Assembly (NCBI GenBank): GCA_030840415.1
Contig: JAVEEO010000455.1
Location: forward strand, 1 to 6,109
Source of the DNA: Pseudonocardiales bacterium
GTDB lineage: Bacteria > Actinomycetota > Actinomycetes > Mycobacteriales > Jatrophihabitantaceae
DNA length: 6,109 bases
Direction: 5' to 3'
Shown: positions 1-4,481 of the stretch, in pieces
Layout: every line of letters begins with the position of its first letter
Numbering within the stretch: position 1 is the stretch's first letter
Made by a program: the position numbers and the translations under genes
The notes under the pieces: generated by a model
Seen by the model: the letters and a program-made list of their open reading frames with translations, nothing else
Database searches by the model: none
What the model was told of the DNA's origin: nothing

Positions 1-915
1 GCCACCCAGTGCGGCCAGTGCCACCAGCCGGGCTGCCACGTCCGCGACGGAGTTGGCGTGCACGGTGGCCGCTCCGCCGGCATGGCCGGTGTTCAGGGCG
101 GCCAGCAGCTCGACGATCTCGGCGCCCCGAAACTCACCCACCACCAACCGGTCGGCCCGCATCCGCAGCGCTTGCCTCACCAGCTCCCGCAGCTCGATCG
201 CACCTGCCCCCTCGACATTCGCCGAGCGGGCCAGCAGCGCCACTACATGCGGATGCGAGACCGCCAACTCTGCCGTGTCCTCGATGGTGATGATCCGTTC
301 GGACGGGCTGACGGTGGCCAGCAGCGCCGCGAGCAGGGTCGTCTTGCCGCTGCCCGTGCCGCCGCTGATCAGCAGCGTCAGGCGGGCCTGGACCAGCGCC
401 GCGAGCAGCTCAGCCAGCTCGCCGGGCATGGTTGCGAGGCGCACCAGCTCGGTCAGCGCCAGGCTGCGCCGGGCCAGCACCCGCAGCGACAGCGTCGGAT
501 GGGCCACCAGCGGCGGCAGGATCGCGTGCAGGCGGCTGCCGTCCGGCAGCACCGCATCGACGAAGGGTGCGGCGTCATCCAGCCGCCGGCCCGCCTGGGC
601 TGCCAGCCGGGTGGCCAGCCTGCGCACCGCGGCATCGGAGTCGAACCGGATCCGCGCCCGTTCCAGCCCGGTGCCTCGGTCCAGCCAGACCTGGTCCGGG
701 GCATTGACCAGCACGTCGGTCACGCCGGGGATGGCCAGCAGCTCCTCCAGCGGCCCGGCGCCGGTCAGCTCGGCAGCAAGCTGGTCGGACAGCTCCGAAC
801 GACCGAGCGAGTCCAGCAGCAGGACCGATTCCTGACCGGCGAGTTCCCCCAGGTCGTGCGGAGCGGGGCCGGCCGCCAGCCGGTGCCGCACCCGGTCGAC
901 CAGGTCACCGCTCAC
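1..915 (-). CDS. tadA: TadA/CpaF-family secretion ATPase (Tad/Flp pilus type), C-terminus cut off by window edge
   Basis: Hexameric ATPase of the type II/IV secretion superfamily that would power assembly or export of a Tad (Flp-like) pilus from the cytoplasmic face of the membrane. The first 305 residues are present and no stop is reached. Residues 1-75 are a helical N-terminal domain, followed by the family-typical stretch around PGVTDVLVNAPDQVWLDRG. Walker A is GGTGSGKT at residues 185-192 (Lys191). The Walker B/Asp-box region is ADRLVVGEFRGAE with Glu261; most relatives have GEVRG. The His-box is ATVHAN with His286. It starts with GTG inside the stop of ssd (GTGA, 4-bp overlap), so the two genes are translationally coupled in one minus-strand operon. 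The pairing matches the actinobacterial helicase/secretion-neighbourhood ATPase plus CpaE-like gene pair, and Rv3659c-Rv3660c. The inner-membrane TadB/TadC and pilin genes would be expected beyond the left edge. The family call is firm; the exact substrate is inferred. Confidence 0.93.
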   Translation of the reverse strand, partial: MSGDLVDRVRHRLAAGPAPHDLGELAGQESVLLLDSLGRSELSDQLAAELTGAGPLEELLAIPGVTDVLVNAPDQVWLDRGTGLERARIRFDSDAAVRRLATRLAAQAGRRLDDAAPFVDAVLPDGSRLHAILPPLVAHPTLSLRVLARRSLALTELVRLATMPGELAELLAALVQARLTLLISGGTGSGKTTLLAALLATVSPSERIITIEDTAELAVSHPHVVALLARSANVEGAGAIELRELVRQALRMRADRLVVGEFRGAEIVELLAALNTGHAGGAATVHANSVADVAARLVALAALGG

Positions 916-1616
916 GCTGCCACCACCGGCTCAGCCGCGGCCGCGGCCTGCCTCAGCACCGCCTCGGCCAGCTGCCTGGTGCCGCGCCTGATCCGGCGCG
1001 GATCCAGGCCACCGGGATGCCGACCAGCCGGCTCGTAGCCGAACCTGCCCAGCACCGGCAGTCCGAGCAAGCCGCCGATCCGGGCCGGCGGCAGGTCAGT
1101 CGAGGGGCCTCTGACCACCAGCCCGGCCCGGGACCGGTCCAGCGCCCCGGCGATGGCGGCGCTGGCCGCGACCGCCCCCACCTCGGCGGGCGTCACCAGC
1201 ACCGCCAGGTCGTAGCTGCGCAACGCCGCGGTCCGGACCGGCGACGGCCACCTGGCCAGATCCAGGATCACCGGACCGGCCGGCGCTGCCGCGGCGACCA
1301 GCTTGACCAGGGCCTCGGGGTCCGGCGCCAGCGGGTCGTCCACCGCCAGCACCGATACCTGGTGCCAGTTCGGCAGGCAGTCGCGCAGCACCGCCGGATC
1401 CAGGCTGCCGCCGCGCAGCCGCACCTGCCCCCACCGCGAACCGGGGACCCGTTCACAGCCCAGCAGTACGTCGATGCCGCCGCCGAGCGGGTCGCAGTCG
1501 ATCAGGAACGCCGGGCCGGCAGAGTCGGTGGCGCACCAGGCGAGCACCGCGGCCAGCACGCTTGCGCCCGCCCCGCCGCAGCCACCGAGCACGCAGATCC
1601 TGGGATGCGCTGTCAT
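912..1616 (-). CDS. ssd: Ssd/CpaE-like ParA-type (MinD superfamily) protein, short form
   Basis: SIMIBI-class P-loop protein of the actinobacterial CpaE-like/Ssd group (septum-site-determining protein, Rv3660c type), thought to help position Tad secretion machinery or influence septation. ATG at 1616 was chosen because the P-loop strand follows at once (PRICVLGGCGGAGASV, residues 5-20) and a GGTGG-like ribosome site lies just upstream; an earlier in-frame start at 1712 would add only a low-quality leader. The P-loop lacks the lysine of the KGGxGK deviant Walker motif, which is usual for this group. Asp40/Asp42 (LIDCD) mark switch I and Asp119 (VILDLARW) the Walker B strand. At 234 residues it is about 100 or more shorter than typical relatives (about 350), which carry an N-terminal receiver-like domain that is absent here. 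It overlaps tadA by 4 bp. An Ala-rich tail ends the protein. Confidence 0.86.
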   Translation of the reverse strand: MTAHPRICVLGGCGGAGASVLAAVLAWCATDSAGPAFLIDCDPLGGGIDVLLGCERVPGSRWGQVRLRGGSLDPAVLRDCLPNWHQVSVLAVDDPLAPDPEALVKLVAAAAPAGPVILDLARWPSPVRTAALRSYDLAVLVTPAEVGAVAASAAIAGALDRSRAGLVVRGPSTDLPPARIGGLLGLPVLGRFGYEPAGRHPGGLDPRRIRRGTRQLAEAVLRQAAAAAEPVVAA

Positions 1617-1641
1617 ACCACCACCCTGGTCGAACCGCTCT

Positions 1642-1662
1642 GGGCAGCGGTCCGAGCTGCCC
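1642..1662. promoter_or_regulatory. 7-bp inverted repeat in the ssd leader (hairpin or operator)
   Basis: GGGCAGC (1642-1648) and GCTGCCC (1656-1662) are perfectly complementary around a 7-base loop, 25 bp upstream of the ssd ATG. A second, smaller hairpin, GGACG/CGTCC with a 5-base loop, lies next to it at 1670-1684. They could form a structured 5' leader on the ssd-tadA mRNA or a dyad bound by a regulator. No recognised consensus is present. Confidence 0.4.
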
Positions 1663-1697
1663 GATCTGTGGACGGAGCGCGTCCGGCCGAACCCGGC

Positions 1698-1706
1698 TGT
1701 GGACAA
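1698..1706 (-). promoter_or_regulatory. DnaA-box-like site (TTGTCCACA on the minus strand)
   Basis: TGTGGACAA on the plus strand is the exact complement of TTGTCCACA, the high-affinity DnaA box of Streptomyces and other high-GC actinomycetes. A second, weaker match (CCGTCCACA on the minus strand, 1667-1675) lies 31 bp away in the same orientation, the two sharing CTGTGGAC. The site lies in the divergent ssd/HAD control region. A chance match to one 9-mer in 6 kb is not negligible, so function is an inference. Confidence 0.4.
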
Positions 1707-1745
1707 CCGCAACGGGCAAACCAGGCGATCAGGCGGACCGGCGCC

Positions 1746-1781
1746 GGGACACTGACAGCGGCGCTGGCTATCCTCGCGGAG
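1746..1781 (+). promoter_or_regulatory. Leaderless-type promoter of the HAD hydrolase gene
   Basis: A TATCCT -10 hexamer at 1769-1774 is separated by 17 bp from GGGACA at 1746-1751, which matches TTGACA at its last four bases. The -10 ends six bases before the GTG start at 1781, so transcription would begin on or beside the start codon. This explains why no Shine-Dalgarno sequence is spaced correctly before that GTG. Leaderless mRNAs are common in actinobacteria. Confidence 0.5.
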
Positions 1782-2578
1782 TGGCTAGCTCAGCGGCGTT
1801 CTTCGACCTGGACAAGACGATCATCGCCAAGTCCAGCACGCTGGCGTTCGGGCGCCCGTTCTACCAGGGTGGTCTGATCAACCGGCGCGCCGTCGTGCGC
1901 AGTGCTTTCGCCCAGTTCGTCTTCGCCCTGTCCGGTGCCGACGAGGACCAGATGGACCGGATGCGCAAGTACCTGACGGCCATGTGCACCGGCTGGGACG
2001 TCCAGCAGATCCGCGACATCGTCAACGAGACGCTGCACCAGATCATCGACCCGCTGGTCTACAACGAAGCCGTCGAACTGATCCTCGAGCACAAGGCGGC
2101 CGGCCGGGACGTGGTGATCATCTCCTCCTCCGGCGACGAGGTGGTGCGCCCGATCGGCGAGATGGTGGGGGCCGACCACGTGATCGCCACCCGGATGGTG
2201 GTGCGCGAGGGCCGCTACACCGGTGAGATCGAGTTCTATGCCTACGGCCGGCACAAGGCCGACGGGCTGCGCGAGTTGGCCGCCGAACGCGGCTACGACC
2301 TGGCCGAGAGCTACGCCTACTCCGACTCGATCACCGACGTCCCGATGCTGGAGGCGGTCGGCCATCCCTACGTGGTGAACGCCGACAAGGCCCTGCGCAA
2401 GGTGGCCGCCGACAACAACTGGCCGGCACTGACCTTCACCAACGCGGTGCCGTTGCGCGAGCGGTTGTCCAGCTTCCGGACACCGCAACCGGCTACCAGC
2501 GCGGTGGTGGCGGCCAGCGCCGCGGGGCTCGCCGCGCTGCTCTGGTACGGCCATTCCCGCAGATCGAACAGGGCCTGA
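1781..2578 (+). CDS. HAD superfamily subfamily IB hydrolase (SerB-like phosphatase, Rv3661 type)
   Basis: A 265-residue haloacid-dehalogenase phosphatase that would hydrolyse a small phosphomonoester through an aspartyl-phosphate intermediate; the natural substrate is not known from sequence. Motif I is FFDLDKT with nucleophile Asp9 and acid/base Asp11. Motif II is the serine run VIISSSGDE (115-117), motif III is Lys159 in YGRHKADGL, and motif IV is YSDSITDVPML with Asp182 and Asp186. The helical C1 cap (residues 20-95) fits the IB group with SerB and CicA. A hydrophobic stretch near the C-terminus (about 239-256, AVVAASAAGLAALLWYG) followed by Arg/Ser residues could anchor it to the membrane. 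GTG 1781 is chosen because it places motif I nine residues in and coincides with the expected transcription start; upstream in-frame sequence is non-coding in character. It is divergent from ssd, and a hairpin follows three bases after the stop. Confidence 0.92.
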   Translation: MASSAAFFDLDKTIIAKSSTLAFGRPFYQGGLINRRAVVRSAFAQFVFALSGADEDQMDRMRKYLTAMCTGWDVQQIRDIVNETLHQIIDPLVYNEAVELILEHKAAGRDVVIISSSGDEVVRPIGEMVGADHVIATRMVVREGRYTGEIEFYAYGRHKADGLRELAAERGYDLAESYAYSDSITDVPMLEAVGHPYVVNADKALRKVAADNNWPALTFTNAVPLRERLSSFRTPQPATSAVVAASAAGLAALLWYGHSRRSNRA

Positions 2579-2581
2579 CAC

Positions 2582-2617
2582 GAGCGCCTCAGACCGGACT
2601 GGGTCCAGTCTGCGCTC
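2582..2617 (+). terminator. Hairpin terminator after the HAD gene
   Basis: Starting three bases after the HAD stop, GAGCG (2582-2586) pairs with CGCTC (2613-2617), CAGAC (2590-2594) with GTCTG (2608-2612) and GGAC (2596-2599) with GTCC (2603-2606). One 3-base bulge and one C-A mismatch interrupt the stem, and the loop is TGG. There is no T-run after it, as is usual for actinobacterial intrinsic terminators. It separates the HAD transcript from the structured region that follows. Confidence 0.6.
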
Positions 2618-2630
2618 AGAGCGGAAACTC

Positions 2631-2660
2631 TTGCACTGTAAAGGTATTCGGGAGTACGAA
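2631..2660 (+). promoter_or_regulatory. Candidate promoter for the downstream structured RNA
   Basis: TTGCAC (2631-2636) and TACGAA (2655-2660) are 18 bp apart and resemble -35 and -10 hexamers; transcription would start near 2667. The area is noticeably more AT-rich than its surroundings, as promoters in GC-rich genomes are. The -10 overlaps a 7-bp inverted repeat. The -10 lacks the final T, and long-range pairing of 2646-2652 with the 3' side suggests that the start could be about 20 bases earlier. Confidence 0.35.
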
Positions 2661-2663
2661 TAC
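2644..2663. repeat. 7-bp inverted repeat at the small-RNA promoter
   Basis: GTATTCG (2644-2650) and CGAATAC (2657-2663) form a perfect dyad with a 6-base spacer. It overlaps the candidate -10, so it may be an operator or a 5' hairpin. A near-direct repeat, AGTACGAAT/AGTACGGAT with a 12-base period, overlaps its right half. Confidence 0.5.
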
Positions 2664-2841
2664 AAGTACGGATTCCTCGAGTGGCTATGGCGGTACCGCC
2701 CCCACCAGTCGCGGACTCCGCCAGTGGGCAACCGGGTACCCACGCGGCGACTAAGCCACGCTAACGGCTGTCGACGCGGACCGTCACCGGCCCGCGCCTG
2801 ACCTTGTCCAGGTGCACGCTTGATAACCCGGATTGGCCGCA

Positions 2842-2871
2842 GAGGGCGCCGTGCGCAAGCACGGCGCCCTC
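2842..2871. terminator. Perfect 13-bp GCAA-tetraloop hairpin, probable bidirectional terminator
   Basis: The arm at 2842-2854 (GAGGGCGCCGTGC) pairs base for base with 2859-2871 around a GCAA loop. On plus-strand RNA this is a GNRA tetraloop closed by C-G, an exceptionally stable element. No T-run follows on either strand. It would end the small RNA on the plus strand and, 24 bases past the DUF402 stop codon, the Fic-like/DUF402 transcript on the minus strand. Confidence 0.8.
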
Positions 2872-2895
2872 ACCCTGTCGCCGGCGTTCGCGAGC

Positions 2896-3645
2896 TCACC
2901 GCTGGGGCCAGCCGAAGTCCGGCAGCGGGTCGGGCAGCCGCGGCACCGGCCAGCCGGGATCCGGACGGAAGTCGCACCAACTGCCGTCGAACGGGAACCG
3001 GCCCGCGGCCAGCTCGGCCAGCACCGACCGGCCCTCGGCACGGATCCCGGCGCTGCCGTCGGCATCCCAATAGCCGGGCAGGCCGGTCACGAGCTCCAGC
3101 TCGGCCTCGTCCTTCCATTGCCAGTTCCGGTCCGGTGCCACCACCAGATCCAGTTCGTGGTCGGTGACGTCCACCCCGAACGCGCCGCCGTGCCGCCAGA
3201 AGCCGGTGCGGGCCTCCAGGTTGACGTACCAGCCGTCGAACTCGCTGCCGGCGAAGAACCACCACACCGAGTGCGCCCGGCCGGCCGGCATCCAGATCAG
3301 CGCCGAACGGTCCTGCCAGCCGCCGAGCCGCAGCCGGCCGGCGGTGAAGTCCTTGATCGGGGCCGCCCGCACGGGCGAACCGTCGGCTTGCTGCCGGAAG
3401 CCGAAGCCCGCGCCCACCGGCAGCCAGCAGAACACTCCCGACGAATCGACGGCCACCACCCGGCAGGCCTGCAGCCAGGAGGTGACAGCGCCGCGCCGGT
3501 AGCGGCGCAGTAGCGGGCTGCCGGCTTGCAGGGTCCGCACCTCGGCCGGCTCAGCCTCGGCCGGCTCAGCCCCGGCCGGCTCAGCCCGGATCAGCCCAGC
3601 GCCGCTGGGCTCTGCCCCGGACTGGGCGGGATCGAAGTCAGCCAC
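2896..3645 (-). CDS. DUF402 domain protein (probable nucleoside di/triphosphate phosphatase family)
   Basis: A 249-residue protein with a DUF402 core. Characterised DUF402 members (Staphylococcus Ntdp, Streptomyces SC4828) are metal-dependent phosphatases acting on nucleoside di- and triphosphates. The signature is WYVNLEARTGFWRH at 139-152, then acidic positions Asp159, Asp162 and Asp166 in VDVTDHELDLVV, and WKDEAELE at 177-184 with Lys178, Asp179, Glu180 and Glu182. The C-terminal FDGSWCDFRPDPGWPVPRLP ending is typical of actinobacterial members. The first 36 residues are a low-complexity Ala/Glu/Pro extension encoded by 15-bp tandem repeats and are probably disordered. Start GTG 3645 overlaps the stop of the upstream Fic-like gene by 8 bp, with a possible GAGG ribosome site 9 bases before it; GTG at residue 36 is a possible alternative start that would skip the repeats. 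The family call is strong; substrate and physiological role are inferred. Confidence 0.84.
   Translation of the reverse strand: MADFDPAQSGAEPSGAGLIRAEPAGAEPAEAEPAEVRTLQAGSPLLRRYRRGAVTSWLQACRVVAVDSSGVFCWLPVGAGFGFRQQADGSPVRAAPIKDFTAGRLRLGGWQDRSALIWMPAGRAHSVWWFFAGSEFDGWYVNLEARTGFWRHGGAFGVDVTDHELDLVVAPDRNWQWKDEAELELVTGLPGYWDADGSAGIRAEGRSVLAELAAGRFPFDGSWCDFRPDPGWPVPRLPDPLPDFGWPQR
3543..3587. repeat. Three 15-bp tandem repeats inside the DUF402 gene
   Basis: The unit CGGCCGGCTCAGCCY occurs three times in a row (3543-3557, 3558-3572, 3573-3587), differing only in the last base. On the minus strand it encodes AEPAG, AEPAE, AEPAE. A degenerate GGATCAGCC follows at 3588-3596. Copies are in frame, so gain or loss of units would change only the length of the N-terminal tail. 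Confidence 0.85.
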
Positions 3646-4378
3646 GCTGGATGGCCTCGCAGATCGCCAGCGATTCCCGGGCGCCGAGCTCGAGTGCCTG
3701 ACCGCAGTGCCGGATCCAGCCGACCACCCCGTCCGGCTGCCCGGCGCGGTAGCCGGCCAGCGCGGCCTGTTCCTGGTCGGCGAGTTCGAGGTGCCCGACC
3801 TCGAGCGCGACCAGCGACTTGGGATCCAGACCCCGCTCGATCAGGGTCAGCCGGGCGGCGGCGCGGGCCACCACCCCCGAGGCCGGCGCGAAGGCGTCCA
3901 GGCCCAGCACCTCGCCCTGCACGATCGCCGCGATCACGACCGCCGGAGCCTTGGTGAGAGCCAGCACCTCGGCGAGGGTGTCGAGCCGGTGCGCCACCTC
4001 CCGGTCCGGACGCGGCCGCCCCAGTTGCTCGGCGGGCAGCAGGTCGGTGGCGGCGAGCGCGTGCAGCCGCGCCAGTACCTGACGCTGCGCGCCGGTCCAG
4101 GGGCCGGCCAGCACCGCCAGTTCGGTGGAGACCCGCAACGCACCCTGGACGATCGGTTCGGTCGCGGTGCCGGCCCGGACCTCGTCCAGGGTCGCCGGCG
4201 AGCCCGCCAGCACCGCTGAGGCCCACGCCCCGCGCAGCAGCGACTCGGCCGACACGTCGGAGAAGCGCCGTCGCAGCACCCGGTGCCCGAGCAGCTTGTC
4301 GACCGCCTGCCGGCTCGCGGTCACCACCTCGGCGACGCCGGGCAGTTCCAGCAGCGGGGCCAGCGGATCAGGTTGCAC
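3638..4378 (-). CDS. Fic-fold-like conserved protein with a degenerate catalytic motif (often annotated 'oxidoreductase')
   Basis: A 246-residue, mainly helical protein of an actinobacterial family I recall as mis-annotated 'oxidoreductase' in Streptomyces. It starts PDPLAPLLELPGVAEVV and contains DKLLGHRVLRRR (27-38), VLARLHALAA (101-110) and GLDPKSLVALEVGHLE (183-198). The stretch LDAFAPASGVVAR (160-172), followed by a helix and ERGLDPKS, aligns with the Fic motif HxFx[DE]GNGRxxR: Phe163, Gly168 and Arg172 are kept, but the catalytic His is Asp161, the Asn is Ser167 and the first Arg is Val169. An N-terminal helix with S54xxxAG resembles the Fic inhibitory motif [ST]xxxE[GN] without its Glu. 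AMPylation is therefore unlikely; a binding or structural role is more likely. GTG 4378 was chosen as start because homology-like sequence begins there and a -10-like TAGCGT lies 8 bases before it; further upstream would overlap acs. It overlaps the DUF402 gene by 8 bp. It may correspond to Rv3662c, not verified. Confidence 0.75.
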   Translation of the reverse strand: MQPDPLAPLLELPGVAEVVTASRQAVDKLLGHRVLRRRFSDVSAESLLRGAWASAVLAGSPATLDEVRAGTATEPIVQGALRVSTELAVLAGPWTGAQRQVLARLHALAATDLLPAEQLGRPRPDREVAHRLDTLAEVLALTKAPAVVIAAIVQGEVLGLDAFAPASGVVARAAARLTLIERGLDPKSLVALEVGHLELADQEQAALAGYRAGQPDGVVGWIRHCGQALELGARESLAICEAIQRG

Positions 4379-4386
4379 GCAACCAG

Positions 4387-4392
4387 ACGCTA
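4387..4392 (-). promoter_or_regulatory. Candidate -10 of the Fic-like/DUF402 operon
   Basis: TAGCGT on the minus strand lies 8 bases before the GTG start at 4378, giving a leaderless or near-leaderless transcript. This agrees with the lack of a Shine-Dalgarno sequence there. No convincing -35 is seen about 17 bp further upstream (the best is TGGAGG), so support is limited. Confidence 0.3.
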
Positions 4393-4422
4393 GCCAACGA
4401 CCGGTTGCCGCCTCCACCCGCC

Positions 4423-4458
4423 TTGCAGATCGGCCGGTGCACGCTAACGTCGGCACCG
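4423..4458 (+). promoter_or_regulatory. acs promoter candidate with flanking inverted repeat
   Basis: TTGCAG (4423-4428) and TAACGT (4445-4450) are 16 bp apart, giving a start near 4457 and a leader of about 25 bases that holds the acs ribosome site. CGGTGC (4435-4440) and GCACCG (4453-4458) form a 6-bp inverted repeat exactly flanking the -10, and GCACCG recurs at 4460-4465. A regulator binding this dyad would block the promoter. No known operator consensus was recognised. Confidence 0.45.
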
Positions 4459-4467
4459 AGCACCGGC

Positions 4468-4477
4468 GGAGAAGGAG
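4468..4477 (+). promoter_or_regulatory. Ribosome binding site of acs
   Basis: GGAGAAGGAG lies 4 bases before the ATG at 4482. The purine-rich GGAG core matches the anti-Shine-Dalgarno sequence and fixes the acs start. It is the only strong Shine-Dalgarno sequence in the window. Confidence 0.7.
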
Positions 4478-4481
4478 CGAG

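Larger units (their letters stand above)
2640..2871 (+). ncRNA. Probable 6S-like small RNA (Ms1/MTS2823/scr3559 type)
   Basis: What is seen: no good reading frame, but extensive self-complementarity that builds a long rod. The pairings, outside to inside, are 2646-2652 with 2827-2833 (7 pairs, one G-U), CAAG 2663-2666 with CTTG 2819-2822, ACGG 2668-2671 with CCGT 2781-2784, TCC 2674-2676 with GGA 2778-2780, TCGA 2677-2680 with TCGA 2771-2774, and GTGGCT 2681-2686 with AGCCAC 2754-2759. Two terminal arms follow: GGCG/CGCC at 2689-2700, and an arm at 2707-2752 built of AGTCGC/GCGACT, CGC/GCG and GTGGG/CCCAC. The 3' end is a perfect 13-bp hairpin. What is known: the stationary-phase RNA MTS2823 lies between Rv3661 and Rv3662c, its homologue Ms1 binds core RNA polymerase in M. 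smegmatis, and Streptomyces has scr3559 beside the equivalent genes. Inference: this is the homologue; strand follows from those relatives. The 5' end is uncertain (2640-2667). Confidence 0.62.

Noticed and set aside
934..947. 14-bp palindrome GCCGCGGCCGCGGC near the ssd 3' end
   Set aside because: It is explained by a run of alanine codons in a GC-rich gene.
58..1038. 326-codon plus-strand open frame across tadA and the end of ssd
   Set aside because: It is Gln/Arg/Gly/His-rich, lacks motifs and crosses two real genes that show clear ATPase motifs on the other strand.
1790..2743. 317-codon open frame on the minus strand opposite the HAD gene
   Set aside because: It is the antisense shadow of the HAD gene and part of the RNA region; low-complexity His/Val/Gly composition and no ribosome site.
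2681..2759. Cloverleaf-like fold that could be a tRNA
   Set aside because: There is a 6-bp acceptor-like closure but no T-loop GGTTCRA consensus, no anticodon arm of 5 bp with a 7-base loop, and no CCA or usual discriminator context on either strand.
2757..2766. 10-mer CACGCTAACG repeated at 4440-4449
   Set aside because: Several such 10-mer matches are expected by chance in a 6-kb window; no longer similarity surrounds them.
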